Below are positions 55,356-63,911 of a stretch of DNA of 64,000 bases, one piece after another. A program made the translations under genes and the position numbers. Location of the stretch: positions 27,405 through 91,404 of the forward strand of contig NZ_WEHZ01000021.1 in assembly GCF_012641745.1 (NCBI RefSeq). The letters run 5' to 3'. Source of the stretch: Pseudoalteromonas peptidolytica (GTDB taxonomy: Bacteria; Pseudomonadota; Gammaproteobacteria; Enterobacterales; Alteromonadaceae). Position 1 is the stretch's first letter; the number at the start of each line of letters is the position of its first letter. The notes under the pieces are model-generated. The model was not told the origin of the DNA and did no database searches. It saw nothing but the letters and a program-made list of their open reading frames with translations.

Positions 55356-57647
55356 TTGGCTCTGGGCTTTTTAGTGTTGTTTGTGTCGTGTTTTTACCAA
55401 AGCGTTTTCCCTTACTCAGTTCAGGTTAGTTGGGCGATGAAAGTAATATTTTCAGGTATTAGCATTGTGCTTCTGATAGTGGTGTTGATGGCCGATAAAT
55501 TTGCTTTATTTAACCTGAACCTCTTTGTGTATTGTGCCTTATGTTTCGTTATATTAGCGTTACTGTTGTGGTGTTTCAGGTGCGGTGTATCACGGCAACA
55601 AAGTATTCACTTAGGAGCTGATGCACCCTTTCCTCAGCTGTTACTAGATGGCTCAGGGGTCGTTGTACAGGCTAACGATCAAGCGCGGTGTTTGTTTGCT
55701 GATGTTGCTTCTGTGGAAGGGGAGTCATTAGACGCTTTAATCTCGCTCTCAAATACTAAACCAGAGTCAGAACAAGGGTTATTACCTGTGTTACTTGGCC
55801 AACTGAATCCAAACTGTACTCTTAAGTGTGACGGTAGCGCGATGACGGCTATCGTTGTGCCACTGTATTTTAATGGCTCACATTGTCGCTATATATGTAT
55901 TTTCAAAGACATGAAAAAAGAGGTAGAGCTAACTGAGGCCTTTAAAGCAGAGAAAGAGCTGCTCGAAGTTACAGTAAATTCAATAGGAGATGGGGTGATA
56001 TGTACTGATACTCAGGGTGTTATTACTTATGTCAATCCTGTGACGGAAGCGGTGTTGGCGATGTTGAGCGAAGAGGTTGTGGGGCGGCATTTTGATGATG
56101 TGATGCCTATGTATCACGAGGTGACTAAAACACCACTCAACGAATTTCCTGAACGTTGTCTCAAGCAAGGCCATACAATTTGTCTACCTGAACTTACTTC
56201 TATCACTAATCATTTAGGGTTAACCTTTGCAATCCAAGATTCATTTTCGCCAATCATAGCTAAAGACGGCACATACTTGGGAACCGTGATGGTGTTTCAA
56301 GACGTCACAGAGTCAAGGCTTATGGCGAAGAAAATGAACCATCTGGCTCATCATGACTCCCTCACGGGCCTGCCAAACAGACTATTACTTCATGATCGAC
56401 TCGTTCAGACGTGCAAAAGAGCCAAGCGGGTGCAGCATCAATTTGCTCTGATATTTGTAGATGTGAATAAATTTAAGAAAATCAATGACTCTCTCGGCCA
56501 TGATTACGGAGACTTACTCCTCAAAGAAATCGCAAGTAGGCTCACTGGGCAAATCAGGCGGTGTGATACTGTTGCAAGAGTGGGCGGAGACGAATTTGTG
56601 ATACTCATTGACAGTATCAAAAACAAAAAATATGTCCGAAAAGTGATTAGTAAAATATTGGCGTGTGTTAATGGTCAATATACGCTCGAGCGAGTAACTA
56701 TCAAAGCCTGCGTTAGCGCTGGCGTCGCTATTTATCCAGATGATGGCGAGGACTCTGAAGCATTAATAAAACATGCTGATGCCGCTATGTACCGAGCTAA
56801 GAAAATAAAACAGACAGAATTTCAATTTTATAACGCTCGTTTAGACCATGAAGCTGAGAAGCGGCTGCAACAAGAGAGCGACCTTATTGCAGCGATACAA
56901 AATCAAGCATTTGTGCCTTTTTATCAACCAATTATTGACGCCCACACACGAAAAATTAAAAAGCTAGAAGTACTAGCTAGATGGCAACAGGGCGATCAAC
57001 TACTGCTACCGAAAGACTTCTTTGAAGTTGCCTGTGACGGTGAATTGATGATTGAAATCGGTCAACAAATCCGTCAGCGAGCGCTACGTGCAATGCAGAC
57101 TTGGTGTAGTACTTTTGACAATCTAATTATCACGTTTAACTTTTCTTTGGTGGAGTTAACAGATCAAACGTTGATGAAGCAGTTTTTAGCACAGATTGCA
57201 CAACATCAAATAGCGTATCGCCAAGTTGAAATAGAAATTAAAGAAGTAGATATCATTGATTTAATCGAGACAGCACCAACTATTTTACAGGAGCTAGAAC
57301 AAACCGGGATTCGTATTGCTATCGATCACTTTGGTATTGGTCATGCTAACATGCTGTACTTACAAGATTTTGTATTCGACGCAGTAAAAATCCCACCGGC
57401 ATTTTTGGCTTCATCAGAGTCTTTAGCTTCACAGAATAATCTAATCAAAGTGGTAGTCCAAATAGCAAAAACACTTGAGATCGAGAGTACAGCTGTGGGT
57501 GTCGAAACACCGATACAAGTAAAGTCATTAAACCTTACTGGGTGCCACCTGATCCAAGGAAACCACCTATATCCCCCTCTATCAGAAACTGACGTCACGC
57601 CAATACTGAGTACTTACATGAGTATAGAGCGGCGTAAAGCCAAATAA
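55356..57647 (+). CDS. Membrane PAS-GGDEF-EAL protein with degenerate EAL domain
   Basis: The ~763-residue protein has two or three N-terminal membrane segments, a PAS-like region, a second PAS (residues ~205-330), a GGDEF domain with intact VGGDEFVILID near 420 and HHDSLTGLPNRLLLHDRL before it, then an EAL domain. The EAL motif reads EVLARW. DDFG becomes IDHFGIG, and KIDxxF becomes KIPPAF. Diguanylate cyclase activity is therefore likely, while phosphodiesterase activity is doubtful. The only in-frame starts are TTG 55356 or ATG 55437. I report the longer because it adds a hydrophobic segment, but the ATG may be used. Confidence 0.88.
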   Translation: MALGFLVLFVSCFYQSVFPYSVQVSWAMKVIFSGISIVLLIVVLMADKFALFNLNLFVYCALCFVILALLLWCFRCGVSRQQSIHLGADAPFPQLLLDGSGVVVQANDQARCLFADVASVEGESLDALISLSNTKPESEQGLLPVLLGQLNPNCTLKCDGSAMTAIVVPLYFNGSHCRYICIFKDMKKEVELTEAFKAEKELLEVTVNSIGDGVICTDTQGVITYVNPVTEAVLAMLSEEVVGRHFDDVMPMYHEVTKTPLNEFPERCLKQGHTICLPELTSITNHLGLTFAIQDSFSPIIAKDGTYLGTVMVFQDVTESRLMAKKMNHLAHHDSLTGLPNRLLLHDRLVQTCKRAKRVQHQFALIFVDVNKFKKINDSLGHDYGDLLLKEIASRLTGQIRRCDTVARVGGDEFVILIDSIKNKKYVRKVISKILACVNGQYTLERVTIKACVSAGVAIYPDDGEDSEALIKHADAAMYRAKKIKQTEFQFYNARLDHEAEKRLQQESDLIAAIQNQAFVPFYQPIIDAHTRKIKKLEVLARWQQGDQLLLPKDFFEVACDGELMIEIGQQIRQRALRAMQTWCSTFDNLIITFNFSLVELTDQTLMKQFLAQIAQHQIAYRQVEIEIKEVDIIDLIETAPTILQELEQTGIRIAIDHFGIGHANMLYLQDFVFDAVKIPPAFLASSESLASQNNLIKVVVQIAKTLEIESTAVGVETPIQVKSLNLTGCHLIQGNHLYPPLSETDVTPILSTYMSIERRKAK

Positions 57648-57923
57648 AATCAGTGGATTGCTACTATGGTGTGTCGACGTGTAATTGATGTCCTTACGCA
57701 GGGCATTTCAAATAACTGTTGTATTGGGATATAAAAATTACTTTAAAAAAACTAATTCTTATATGCCTGTTCCATGGCTAAAAATAGCTCAATAAAGCTT
57801 CCTTAACGACAGGACCGCTTTTTAGTTTAAGTTAGGGTCCTAAGTGAACTTTTGCAGCTTATTTTGCTGTTTTTTTGATAAAATATTTCAATCGTCTACA
57901 AAAGAGGAAAGTAAGTATAACTT

Positions 57924-58880
57924 ATGGATAGAAATGTCTCTCTCGATATTCTGAAACTATCAATGGCTTTTATGGTTGTTGGTTTACATGCTGGCTTTTT
58001 AAGTGAAATATCAGCGTTGGGATCATACCTTACAGTTCAAGGTGTATTTAGAATTGCAGTCCCCGTATTTTTGATCATTAACGGGTTTTACTTTTTTCCT
58101 GTTTTAGCTAAAGGAAGGCAAACCACGTGGTTGAAGCGAGTCTTTATTCTGTATGCAGTATGGATGCTATTTTATTCCTATTTTTGGTTTTCATTACCGA
58201 GTTTTTCGTTAAAAGATATTATTGAGCTAATCAAAAACATCATCGTTGGTTACCATCATTTGTGGTATATCGCGGGAATGTTGGGAGCAGCGTTATTACT
58301 ATGCGCATTGCAACGATTTTCATCTACTATTTTGGTTATAACTATTGTTGCCACTGCCGCACTAGGAATACTGATCCAATACTTAGGAAATTATCATTAT
58401 TTTGAAGGGAGTAGGCTAGATAACTTTTTCAACTTAAATTGGTTTCATCGAAATGCTTTATTTTTTTCGTATCCATTTTTCTGTATTGGTTTTTTGATAA
58501 ATAAGCATCGCATTCATACTAAGATTAGTTTAACAAGCGCTACAACGCTGAGTGCTTTGGGTCTTGCTTTCTTACTGCTAGAGTCTTATATCAACTACTC
58601 CCAAGCCAGCATGGATGAAGGGTTCGATAACTATTTCTCACTTTTAATTCTGTGTCCTTTTGTTTTCATTACTTTTACGAAAATAAAAGTATCAGGAAAC
58701 AGTAAAAATATTGCATTGTATTCATCAGCGGTCTACTTTATTCACTCATTCTTTCTTAGCTTGCTAAAAATGTTTACTGATGTTGAAGCAACCATGTTGA
58801 CCGCTTTGTGTATCGGGCTTTCTTTGCTTGCTTCTCACTTTTTAATTCGAGTAAATAAAAAGCTTAAGTTTATCTTATAA
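57924..58880 (+). CDS. Acyltransferase family 3 membrane protein
   Basis: The 318-residue protein has about ten membrane helices. It opens NVSLDILKLSMAFMVVGLHAGFL, with the conserved histidine of the family in the first helix, and continues VPVFLIINGFYFFPVL. Members add acetyl or other acyl groups to surface sugars or lipids. No sugar-synthesis genes are beside it, so the acceptor is unknown. AGAGGAAAG precedes the ATG. Confidence 0.88.
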   Translation: MDRNVSLDILKLSMAFMVVGLHAGFLSEISALGSYLTVQGVFRIAVPVFLIINGFYFFPVLAKGRQTTWLKRVFILYAVWMLFYSYFWFSLPSFSLKDIIELIKNIIVGYHHLWYIAGMLGAALLLCALQRFSSTILVITIVATAALGILIQYLGNYHYFEGSRLDNFFNLNWFHRNALFFSYPFFCIGFLINKHRIHTKISLTSATTLSALGLAFLLLESYINYSQASMDEGFDNYFSLLILCPFVFITFTKIKVSGNSKNIALYSSAVYFIHSFFLSLLKMFTDVEATMLTALCIGLSLLASHFLIRVNKKLKFIL

Positions 58881-59042
58881 AAAGCAAAAATTTAGATTCT
58901 GTTATTGCTGATTTTGGCTTGATAAACCTGAGATTTAGCTGAGTTCTTGCTTAAGTCTCAGGCGCAATGCTAGCCATAGCGAATTTGGTTATTAGCTGCT
59001 ACATTGTTTCCCAAGTGGAAAGGTTAACATCAAGGAAAATAG

Positions 59043-59876
59043 ATGTGTCACAAGCTGCTTTTTATATTCTGTATTGTTGCCAGTAGCACAGCCTTTGCGA
59101 AGGCTGTGCTTGAGCGTACCATCAAAGAGCGTATTGTTGTTGCAAATACAGTTTCACTGCAAGTGTATCATGTGGCAGGAAGCGAACCGGCTATTGTATT
59201 TGAAACTGGCTCTGCTGCGCCCGCAATTTACTGGACTTTGGTGTTAAAAGGTTTGTCACAGCGGGTGCCAAATACGCTGTTGGCATACAATCGTGAGGGC
59301 TACGGAAAGAGTGAGCTTAGCCATAGAGCTTATAGTGTAGATACTGACAATCGAAACTTGCAGCAGTTACTAAAAGCGCTGAATATTAGTACTCCGTTCA
59401 TCTATGTAGGCCACTCCTATGCTTACTATATGATGCAAAATTACATTACTTATTACCCTGAGCAAATAGCCGCTTTACTCTACGTAGATCCTGTCACAGT
59501 CTACTTTATCGATAAAACCCAAGCACTCACCCCTGACAAATTACTACCACCTATAGATACGTTACCTGACAATGTTTTTGCCAGGGCGTTACGACGTGAA
59601 ACTCAGGCATTGAGTGAAACTGTGGCGAGTGTTAGACCTCATCAAATACCTAAAAATGTCCCATGTCGGGTGATTGCAGCGCAGTATGCGTTTGACCCGA
59701 ACAAACGTGATCTAAAAGCATGGCGAGAAGGTCAAAATATGTTGGCATCACATTGTAATACTCGGTTGATTATTGCGCAAAATAGCGATCACACCGTGCC
59801 TATGAAAGCACCTCAAGTAGTGATAGAGCAAGTGATGCAACTCGTTCAAGAGTTAACACCCAAAAAGGGGCTGTAA
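59043..59876 (+). CDS. Exported alpha/beta hydrolase
   Basis: The 277-residue protein has a signal peptide (CHKLLFIFCIVASSTAFA). An alpha/beta hydrolase fold follows: AIVFETGSAAPAIYW, LLAYNREGYGKSELS, YVGHSYAYYMMQNYI with the serine elbow GHSYA near residue 127, and NSDHTVPMKAPQ as the histidine region. The substrate is unknown; esters or lactones are usual. AAGGAAA precedes the ATG. It is a single gene, before the cold-shock gene. Confidence 0.83.
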   Translation: MCHKLLFIFCIVASSTAFAKAVLERTIKERIVVANTVSLQVYHVAGSEPAIVFETGSAAPAIYWTLVLKGLSQRVPNTLLAYNREGYGKSELSHRAYSVDTDNRNLQQLLKALNISTPFIYVGHSYAYYMMQNYITYYPEQIAALLYVDPVTVYFIDKTQALTPDKLLPPIDTLPDNVFARALRRETQALSETVASVRPHQIPKNVPCRVIAAQYAFDPNKRDLKAWREGQNMLASHCNTRLIIAQNSDHTVPMKAPQVVIEQVMQLVQELTPKKGL

Positions 59877-60016
59877 TTTGATGAATACTTTATTGCAATT
59901 ATCAATGGTGGCGCGGGATTGATGAAATAATGCCTTTAAAAATAAGACGTTGAAAAAATACACAAGAAAATTTTGAGGTTTGTCATTAACGAGTCATATT
60001 GCTGATTAAAAATACA

Positions 60017-60044
60017 TTGACTTAGGGTGGAATCCCTATATGAT
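60017..60044 (+). promoter_or_regulatory. Sigma-70-type promoter of the cold-shock gene
   Basis: TTGACT at 60017-60022 and TATGAT at 60039-60044 are separated by 16 bases, close to consensus. Transcription from here would leave a leader of ~175 bases before the cold-shock ATG, typical of the long regulatory leaders of cspA-type genes. Confidence 0.7.
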
Positions 60045-60226
60045 GTTCATAGACAGAATTTGAGTCAGTGTTTTAAAATCTCCATTACGTTGTTGTATAA
60101 GTGTTTGCTTGTAGTAGTACCGTCCTGAAGTTTTATCCACTCTACAAATTTAGGTCTATGCGCCCACATGGGCATAGCTCATCAATGCAAAGCATTGGTT
60201 TTTGTTTTTATATCAGGATTAGTATT

Positions 60227-60436
60227 ATGTCTAACACTCTTACAGGTACCGTTAAGTGGTTTAACGAGTCAAAAGGTTTTGGTTTCATCGCTCAAGAAAA
60301 TGGCCCTGACGTGTTCGCACACTTCAGCGCAATCAAAGGTGACGGTTTCCGTACACTTGCTGAAGGCGAGAGAGTAGAATTCACAGTAACTGATGGCCAA
60401 AAAGGTCCTCAAGCTGAGAACATCGTTAAGCTTTAA
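60227..60436 (+). CDS. cspA: Cold-shock protein, CspA family
   Basis: The 69-residue protein reads [40 protein letters not shown], with the RNP1 motif KGFGFI and RNP2 motif DVFAHF. It binds single-stranded RNA and DNA. The ATG at 60227 is chosen because the family starts there. A long leader and strong terminator flank it, as expected of a cold-induced, post-transcriptionally controlled gene. Which CspA paralogue it is cannot be decided here. Confidence 0.96.
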   Translation: MSNTLTGTVKWFNESKGFGFIAQENGPDVFAHFSAIKGDGFRTLAEGERVEFTVTDGQKGPQAENIVKL

Positions 60437-60456
60437 TCGCTTAATAGATGAAGAAA

Positions 60457-60481
60457 AAGCAAGCTATTGCTTGCTTTTTTT
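60457..60481 (+). terminator. Rho-independent terminator of the cold-shock gene
   Basis: An eight-base-pair stem (AAGCAAGC / GCTTGCTT) with a four-base loop is followed by a T run. It lies 20 bases after the cold-shock stop. Confidence 0.9.
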
Positions 60482-60515
60482 GTGTCTGTAATTTAACGAA
60501 TATCAACTTGTGCCC

Positions 60516-60720
60516 ATCAGCTTAATGAAGTGAGCTATTTTGAGACAGGAAAATCTTGTCGATAACACGGCTACCGCGTACTGCTCTCGCTAAGGTACCT
60601 ACATCCATATAGGCAAGGCAAAAATTTTGCTATTTGGTTGTTCTAAATAAGAAATTTTTAACGCTGTTAGCGTCGGGTTTACTCCTTCAAATTGCGCAAG
60701 TATTAAGTCTAATTGGTATT
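60516..60720 (+). repeat. MITE-like dispersed repeat, full long copy (~205 bp)
   Basis: The blocks follow the order seen in 31912-32074: GCTTAATGAAGTGAGCTATTT, ATCTTGTCGATAAC, GCAAAAATTTTG, TTGTTCTAAATAAG, TTAACGCTGTTAGCGTC, ACTCCTTCAAATTG, AAGTATTAAG, AATTGGTATT. The ~45-base insert around CCGCGTACTGCTCTCGC matches that of 39751-39960. A partial repeat of the right-hand block continues to ~60749 and overlaps the end of the next gene. Confidence 0.85.
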
Positions 60721-60738
60721 TGCATCAGGTTTGCTTCC

Positions 60739-61182
60739 TCAAATTGGCATATTATTTCTGTGTGTCTTGGCGAGATTTTCAAGCGTAGTGATCGCCGAAG
60801 CATAAATCTCTCGTGATGTTTTACTGAGCCCGCCGCTAGCCGCTGAAATTTCAAATGTACGCTTCATATCTCCAAGTAAATCAATCTTTTCATGTGGGTT
60901 TTCAGTCATAGATATCGGCGCGCCGATAGCTATCATCTGGCCTGAATCAATAAACCCTCCTTCGAATAGTTCTCGGGACATAGCTCGTGCTTCTGCCGCA
61001 GAAATATTGTGAACGTTGTATTTAGAGGCAATAGTTTGCCAATTATGTTCGGCATTGTTAGCGGTTTGGCTAATGGAGACTTGGGCGTCTTTCTGTACCG
61101 CTTCAGCCTTTTTTGGTTGATTCAGGCTCTGGCTGCTATAAATTGTTGGTGAGCCAACCCCTTGAGTTTGACTAACAAGCAT
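60739..61182 (-). CDS. Small protein of unknown function
   Basis: The 147-residue protein has a polar N-terminus (MLVSQTQGVGSPTIYSSQSL) and a helical central part (HNWQTIASKYNVHNISAAEARAMSRELFEGGFIDSGQMIAIGAPISM). No signal peptide or membrane segment is visible. It recalls small surface- or flagellum-associated proteins, but I do not recognise it. The last codons (MPI and the stop) lie within MITE-like sequence at 60721-60749. AAAGGAT is present upstream of the ATG. Confidence 0.65.
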   Translation of the reverse strand: MLVSQTQGVGSPTIYSSQSLNQPKKAEAVQKDAQVSISQTANNAEHNWQTIASKYNVHNISAAEARAMSRELFEGGFIDSGQMIAIGAPISMTENPHEKIDLLGDMKRTFEISAASGGLSKTSREIYASAITTLENLAKTHRNNMPI

Positions 61183-61360
61183 AGGTAATCCTTTATATGA
61201 TGAAATATAGATTAATTACTAAGCAATTGCCGTGCCGCAACATTTTGGGTAGCTATTCTTAATTCAATAGCGATTTAAAGACGAATATAGAGGACGCTCT
61301 ACTCACTTTTACAGTATCATATGCCGATGATACACAGCCTTAAAAGTGATACAGTTAATT

Positions 61361-61702
61361 ATGTCTTTACCTGCTTGCCCCAAATGCAATTCTGAATATG
61401 TTTATCAAGATCAAAGTCAACTAATATGCCCTGAATGTGCTTACGAATGGGATCCTAATGCGACTGCTAAAGAGGACGACTTTCAAGTAAAAGATGCCAA
61501 CGGCACACTACTCGCTGATGGCGATAAAGTCACAGTAATTAAAGATTTAAAAATTAAAGGTAGTTCACAAGTCATTAAAATAGGCACTAAAGCTTTGGTA
61601 AGGCGTGTGCTAGATAAAAAAGACCATGAGCTTGACTGCAAGGTTGATGGTGTTGGTGAAATGATGGTGACAGCAAAGTTTGTCAAGAAAGCAAATACTT
61701 AA
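61361..61702 (+). CDS. yjdM: PhnA/YjdM-family zinc-ribbon protein
   Basis: The 113-residue protein starts [29 protein letters not shown], a zinc ribbon with two CxxC pairs. It ends with the PhnA C-terminal domain ([38 protein letters not shown]). The name comes from an old alkylphosphonate operon label, and no phosphonate genes are present, so it is not expected to hydrolyse phosphonoacetate. ATG 61361 fits the family start. Function uncertain. Confidence 0.92.
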   Translation: MSLPACPKCNSEYVYQDQSQLICPECAYEWDPNATAKEDDFQVKDANGTLLADGDKVTVIKDLKIKGSSQVIKIGTKALVRRVLDKKDHELDCKVDGVGEMMVTAKFVKKANT

Positions 61703-61733
61703 GTGGACGGTGTTTAGGGGTTATGGAGCTTTA

Positions 61734-61930
61734 TTAAAGTTGCTCCAGTGGGTTGAGAGTGGAACTAAGTTTTGGCTCAATAGCATGAGTATACCTTTCA
61801 GTTGTACGAATATCAGTGTGACCCAAAAGCTCCTAAACTGTCATGATATAGGTTCTACTGATTAATCGTTGTGTTGCAAACATACAGCGGGAAGTATGAA
61901 CTTTAACTTATTTGGGATATTGCTTAGCTG
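61734..61930 (-). pseudogene. Tyrosine recombinase (XerC/integron-integrase-like), decayed C-terminal remnant
   Basis: Reading this strand gives VKVHTSRCMFATQRLISRTYIMTV, a TAG stop, then ELLGHTDIRTTERYTHAIEPKLSSTLNPLEQL. This is the end of a tyrosine recombinase: HxxR is HTSR, the GHxxxxTT segment is GHTDIRTT, and the nucleophile tyrosine is in ERYTHAI. The frame also has a stop a few codons before VKVH. No N-terminal part was found. The fragment overlaps a small plus-strand frame that is not a gene. It is dead and marks former mobile DNA. Confidence 0.7.
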
Positions 61931-62311
61931 CACACCTTAGCTATTTTCAAAAAGTGGTTTCGTGTATGTGATGCGGAAAAATATAGTCATCATAGGGGGG
62001 GTGACAGCGAGTAGTGAAAGGAAAAAAGTATTGCCTGATAAGCTTTTAATCGTGTTTTTAGCAATAGATATGCCTCTGAAATGAATAGGTTGTGCGCCGC
62101 GATTGTCTTCAGTGTAGGCAACCTCAATGATCTCTTTATGAGTATCTAAGCCATGAAAAGTATGTTACGTCTATTCATGCTAGCATCTGCTGTTTAGTTA
62201 TTTGACAAACTAATTATGGCTCAGGCTTTTTAACTAACCCACGAAGGTCGAAAGTTAGCACTGTGTGGAGGTTATTATGTCTATATTGTATAGGGTTTCA
62301 ACAAGGAGTAG
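61931..62311. other. Intergenic region without recognised gene
   Basis: These ~380 bases after the recombinase remnant show no gene-like frame. The composition suggests decayed sequence. The section before 62312 holds AAGGAG for the next small gene. Confidence 0.4.
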
Positions 62312-62512
62312 TTGATGATTAAAAATATTATTGCCATTAGTTTGTTTATAGGTTCATTTTATTTGATTTTAACTAATCAGTGGGGAATTGGCTTAACTAC
62401 TCTTGTGTTGTCAGCAGTACTTTCAAAATTTCTTACTGGGCATTATTGGTTTGGATTTGGCTCTATTTTCGGTGGTGATTCGGAGAAGAATAATAAAAAT
62501 GCTGGAGATTAG
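62312..62512 (+). CDS. Small hydrophobic membrane protein
   Basis: The 66-residue protein has two predicted membrane segments (IIAISLFIGSFYLILT and GIGLTTLVLSAVLSKFL) and a polar tail (GGDSEKNNKNAGD). AAGGAGTAG precedes the ATG at good spacing, which supports it being expressed. It lies between mobile-element remnants. Function unknown. Confidence 0.6.
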   Translation: MMIKNIIAISLFIGSFYLILTNQWGIGLTTLVLSAVLSKFLTGHYWFGFGSIFGGDSEKNNKNAGD

Positions 62513-62914
62513 TACTGCAACATAACACATATGAACCTTCTTCGATCCAGTAAGCATAACGATTCTTTTTAGCTGCTAATTTGTATTAGTCATTCCTAAA
62601 CCTGTCCAACTTCGTTATGTTGGTTAGCCGTTAAAACCGTTTTTGGCAAACACAGATTGAGGGAGCTTATTGCGACCACCACTGCCCAAGTCAGTCGATA
62701 CAACTTAATGTTTGGGCCACTAGATATTCATCAGTTAACCTTAATCTGGCGCCACTCAAACGGATGGCTCATTCGTCCAGTTAGTTAAAGGTTCAACTAA
62801 GGTGCAAACGATTTAATGCATTGCTTAAATTAGTGCGCATCAATCGGTGTCTAATCACGGCGAAATAGCTTATTACTCCGACAACACTTACCTGTCAAAT
62901 TCAGCTATTACTGG
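62513..62914. other. Stretch without confident gene
   Basis: A short plus-strand frame near 62660-62788 translates to ELIATTTAQVSRYNLMFGPLDIHQLTLIW and might be a gene remnant, but I do not recognise it. The rest is featureless. Confidence 0.4.
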
Positions 62915-63162
62915 CATAAGCACAAAATCGCTATCATGTTCAGCACATCAATTACTAATCCAATACCAGTAATGCATGACACGACACCAATAACAATATC
63001 TTCAAGATAAGGTGAAGTCAGTTTAAGTAATTCATGTTTATCAGCTTGTATTTTTTGATGAACAACCTTATTACCGCGTTCATCAGGTATGCAAACGTAT
63101 AAAATGTGTGCATGAAGGCCAATTCCACAATAATATTAATGAAAAGTAGAATAGGATTTCAT
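62915..63162 (-). pseudogene. IS110-family transposase, N-terminal remnant with frameshifts
   Basis: The start at 63162 (MKSYSTF) follows an excellent AAGGAG site. The translation then shifts frame and reads VGIGLHAHILYVCIPDERGN-type text (as CGIGLHAHILYVCIPDERGN), then KVVHQKIQADKHELLKL and SPYLEDIVIGV. A second shift gives HYWYWISN, a stop, then CAEHDSDFVL. These match the IS110 opening, with the first aspartate site decayed to GIGLH (normally GIDLH) and the WYW segment. It breaks off around 62915. It is dead. Confidence 0.85.
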
Positions 63163-63188
63163 TGATCTTTCTCCTTTGGGTTTGGTCG

Positions 63189-63221
63189 CCTAGAAGTTTA
63201 GCTGTCAGCTAAACTTCTAGG
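63189..63221. repeat. Perfect 15-bp palindrome with 3-base loop upstream of IS110 remnant
   Basis: CCTAGAAGTTTAGCT is followed by GTC and its exact complement. It lies 27 bases upstream of the IS110 start codon (minus strand). It has no T run and is not a terminator. It may belong to the non-coding left end of the element. Confidence 0.7.
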
Positions 63222-63367
63222 AGAGGGTTCAATAATTATCAGACTGTTTGATAAGTGAATAAAATTGCGTTGGCTTGGTTTCGATCCGATTCAGATCATA
63301 GCCAACTAGATTTTGCGTTTTAACTGAGATGTTATAAGTAATCTCAATTTCGGAGTAAAAATAAGCT

Positions 63368-63910
63368 ATGAAGTGTTCCGTTTATATTGCAACCAGTGCC
63401 GATGGCTATATAGCAACATTTGATGGCGATGTTGATTGGCTGCACACTGCAGGAAATTCTGAAGCAGATATGAGTGAGAACCCTGATATGGGATTTGATG
63501 AATTTATCGCCTCAGTTGATTGCATGATTATGGGGCGAAAATGCATGGATGCTATTGCTGGTTTTAACTTGACTCCTGAGCAATGGCCTTATGGTGATAC
63601 AAAAATCTATGTATTAAGTAATACAATGAAAGAGCCACCTGAAAATTTACGTAACAAAGTTGAGATGTATTCAGGTGACATTTTGAAGCTAATAAGTCAA
63701 CTCAAAAGTAGTGGCTATAAACATGCTTATATTGATGGCGGCACTACAATTACGAATTTTATTAATCTTCAACTACTCAATGAAATGACAATTACAAAAG
63801 CACCAATCATTTTAGGTAAAGGTATTCCGCTTTTTGGCGAATTGAATAAAAGTATTAAGCTTACAAATATAGAAGCCGCGAATTCAACTCCGAAGTGCAC
63901 CACTCGCTAA
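63368..63910 (+). CDS. Dihydrofolate reductase/RibD C-terminal-like protein, 3' end replaced by IS
   Basis: The 180-residue protein opens MKCSVYIATSADGYIATFDGDVDWLHTAGN, with MIMGRKCMDAI, YVLSNTMKEPP, HAYIDGGTTITNFINLQLLNEMTITKAPIILGKGIPLFGEL. This is the RibD-C/DHFR-like fold (NADPH-dependent reductase type). Native sequence seems to end around LTNIEA. The last nine residues (NSTPKCTTR) are probably read from the end of the neighbouring IS30 element. Family members usually continue ~15 residues further. Function uncertain after truncation. Confidence 0.8.
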   Translation: MKCSVYIATSADGYIATFDGDVDWLHTAGNSEADMSENPDMGFDEFIASVDCMIMGRKCMDAIAGFNLTPEQWPYGDTKIYVLSNTMKEPPENLRNKVEMYSGDILKLISQLKSSGYKHAYIDGGTTITNFINLQLLNEMTITKAPIILGKGIPLFGELNKSIKLTNIEAANSTPKCTTR

Positions 63911-63911
63911 A

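Noticed and set aside
61680..61865. Small plus-strand frame overlapping the PhnA-family 3' end
   Set aside because: The opposite strand encodes recognisable recombinase sequence, so this frame is a shadow.
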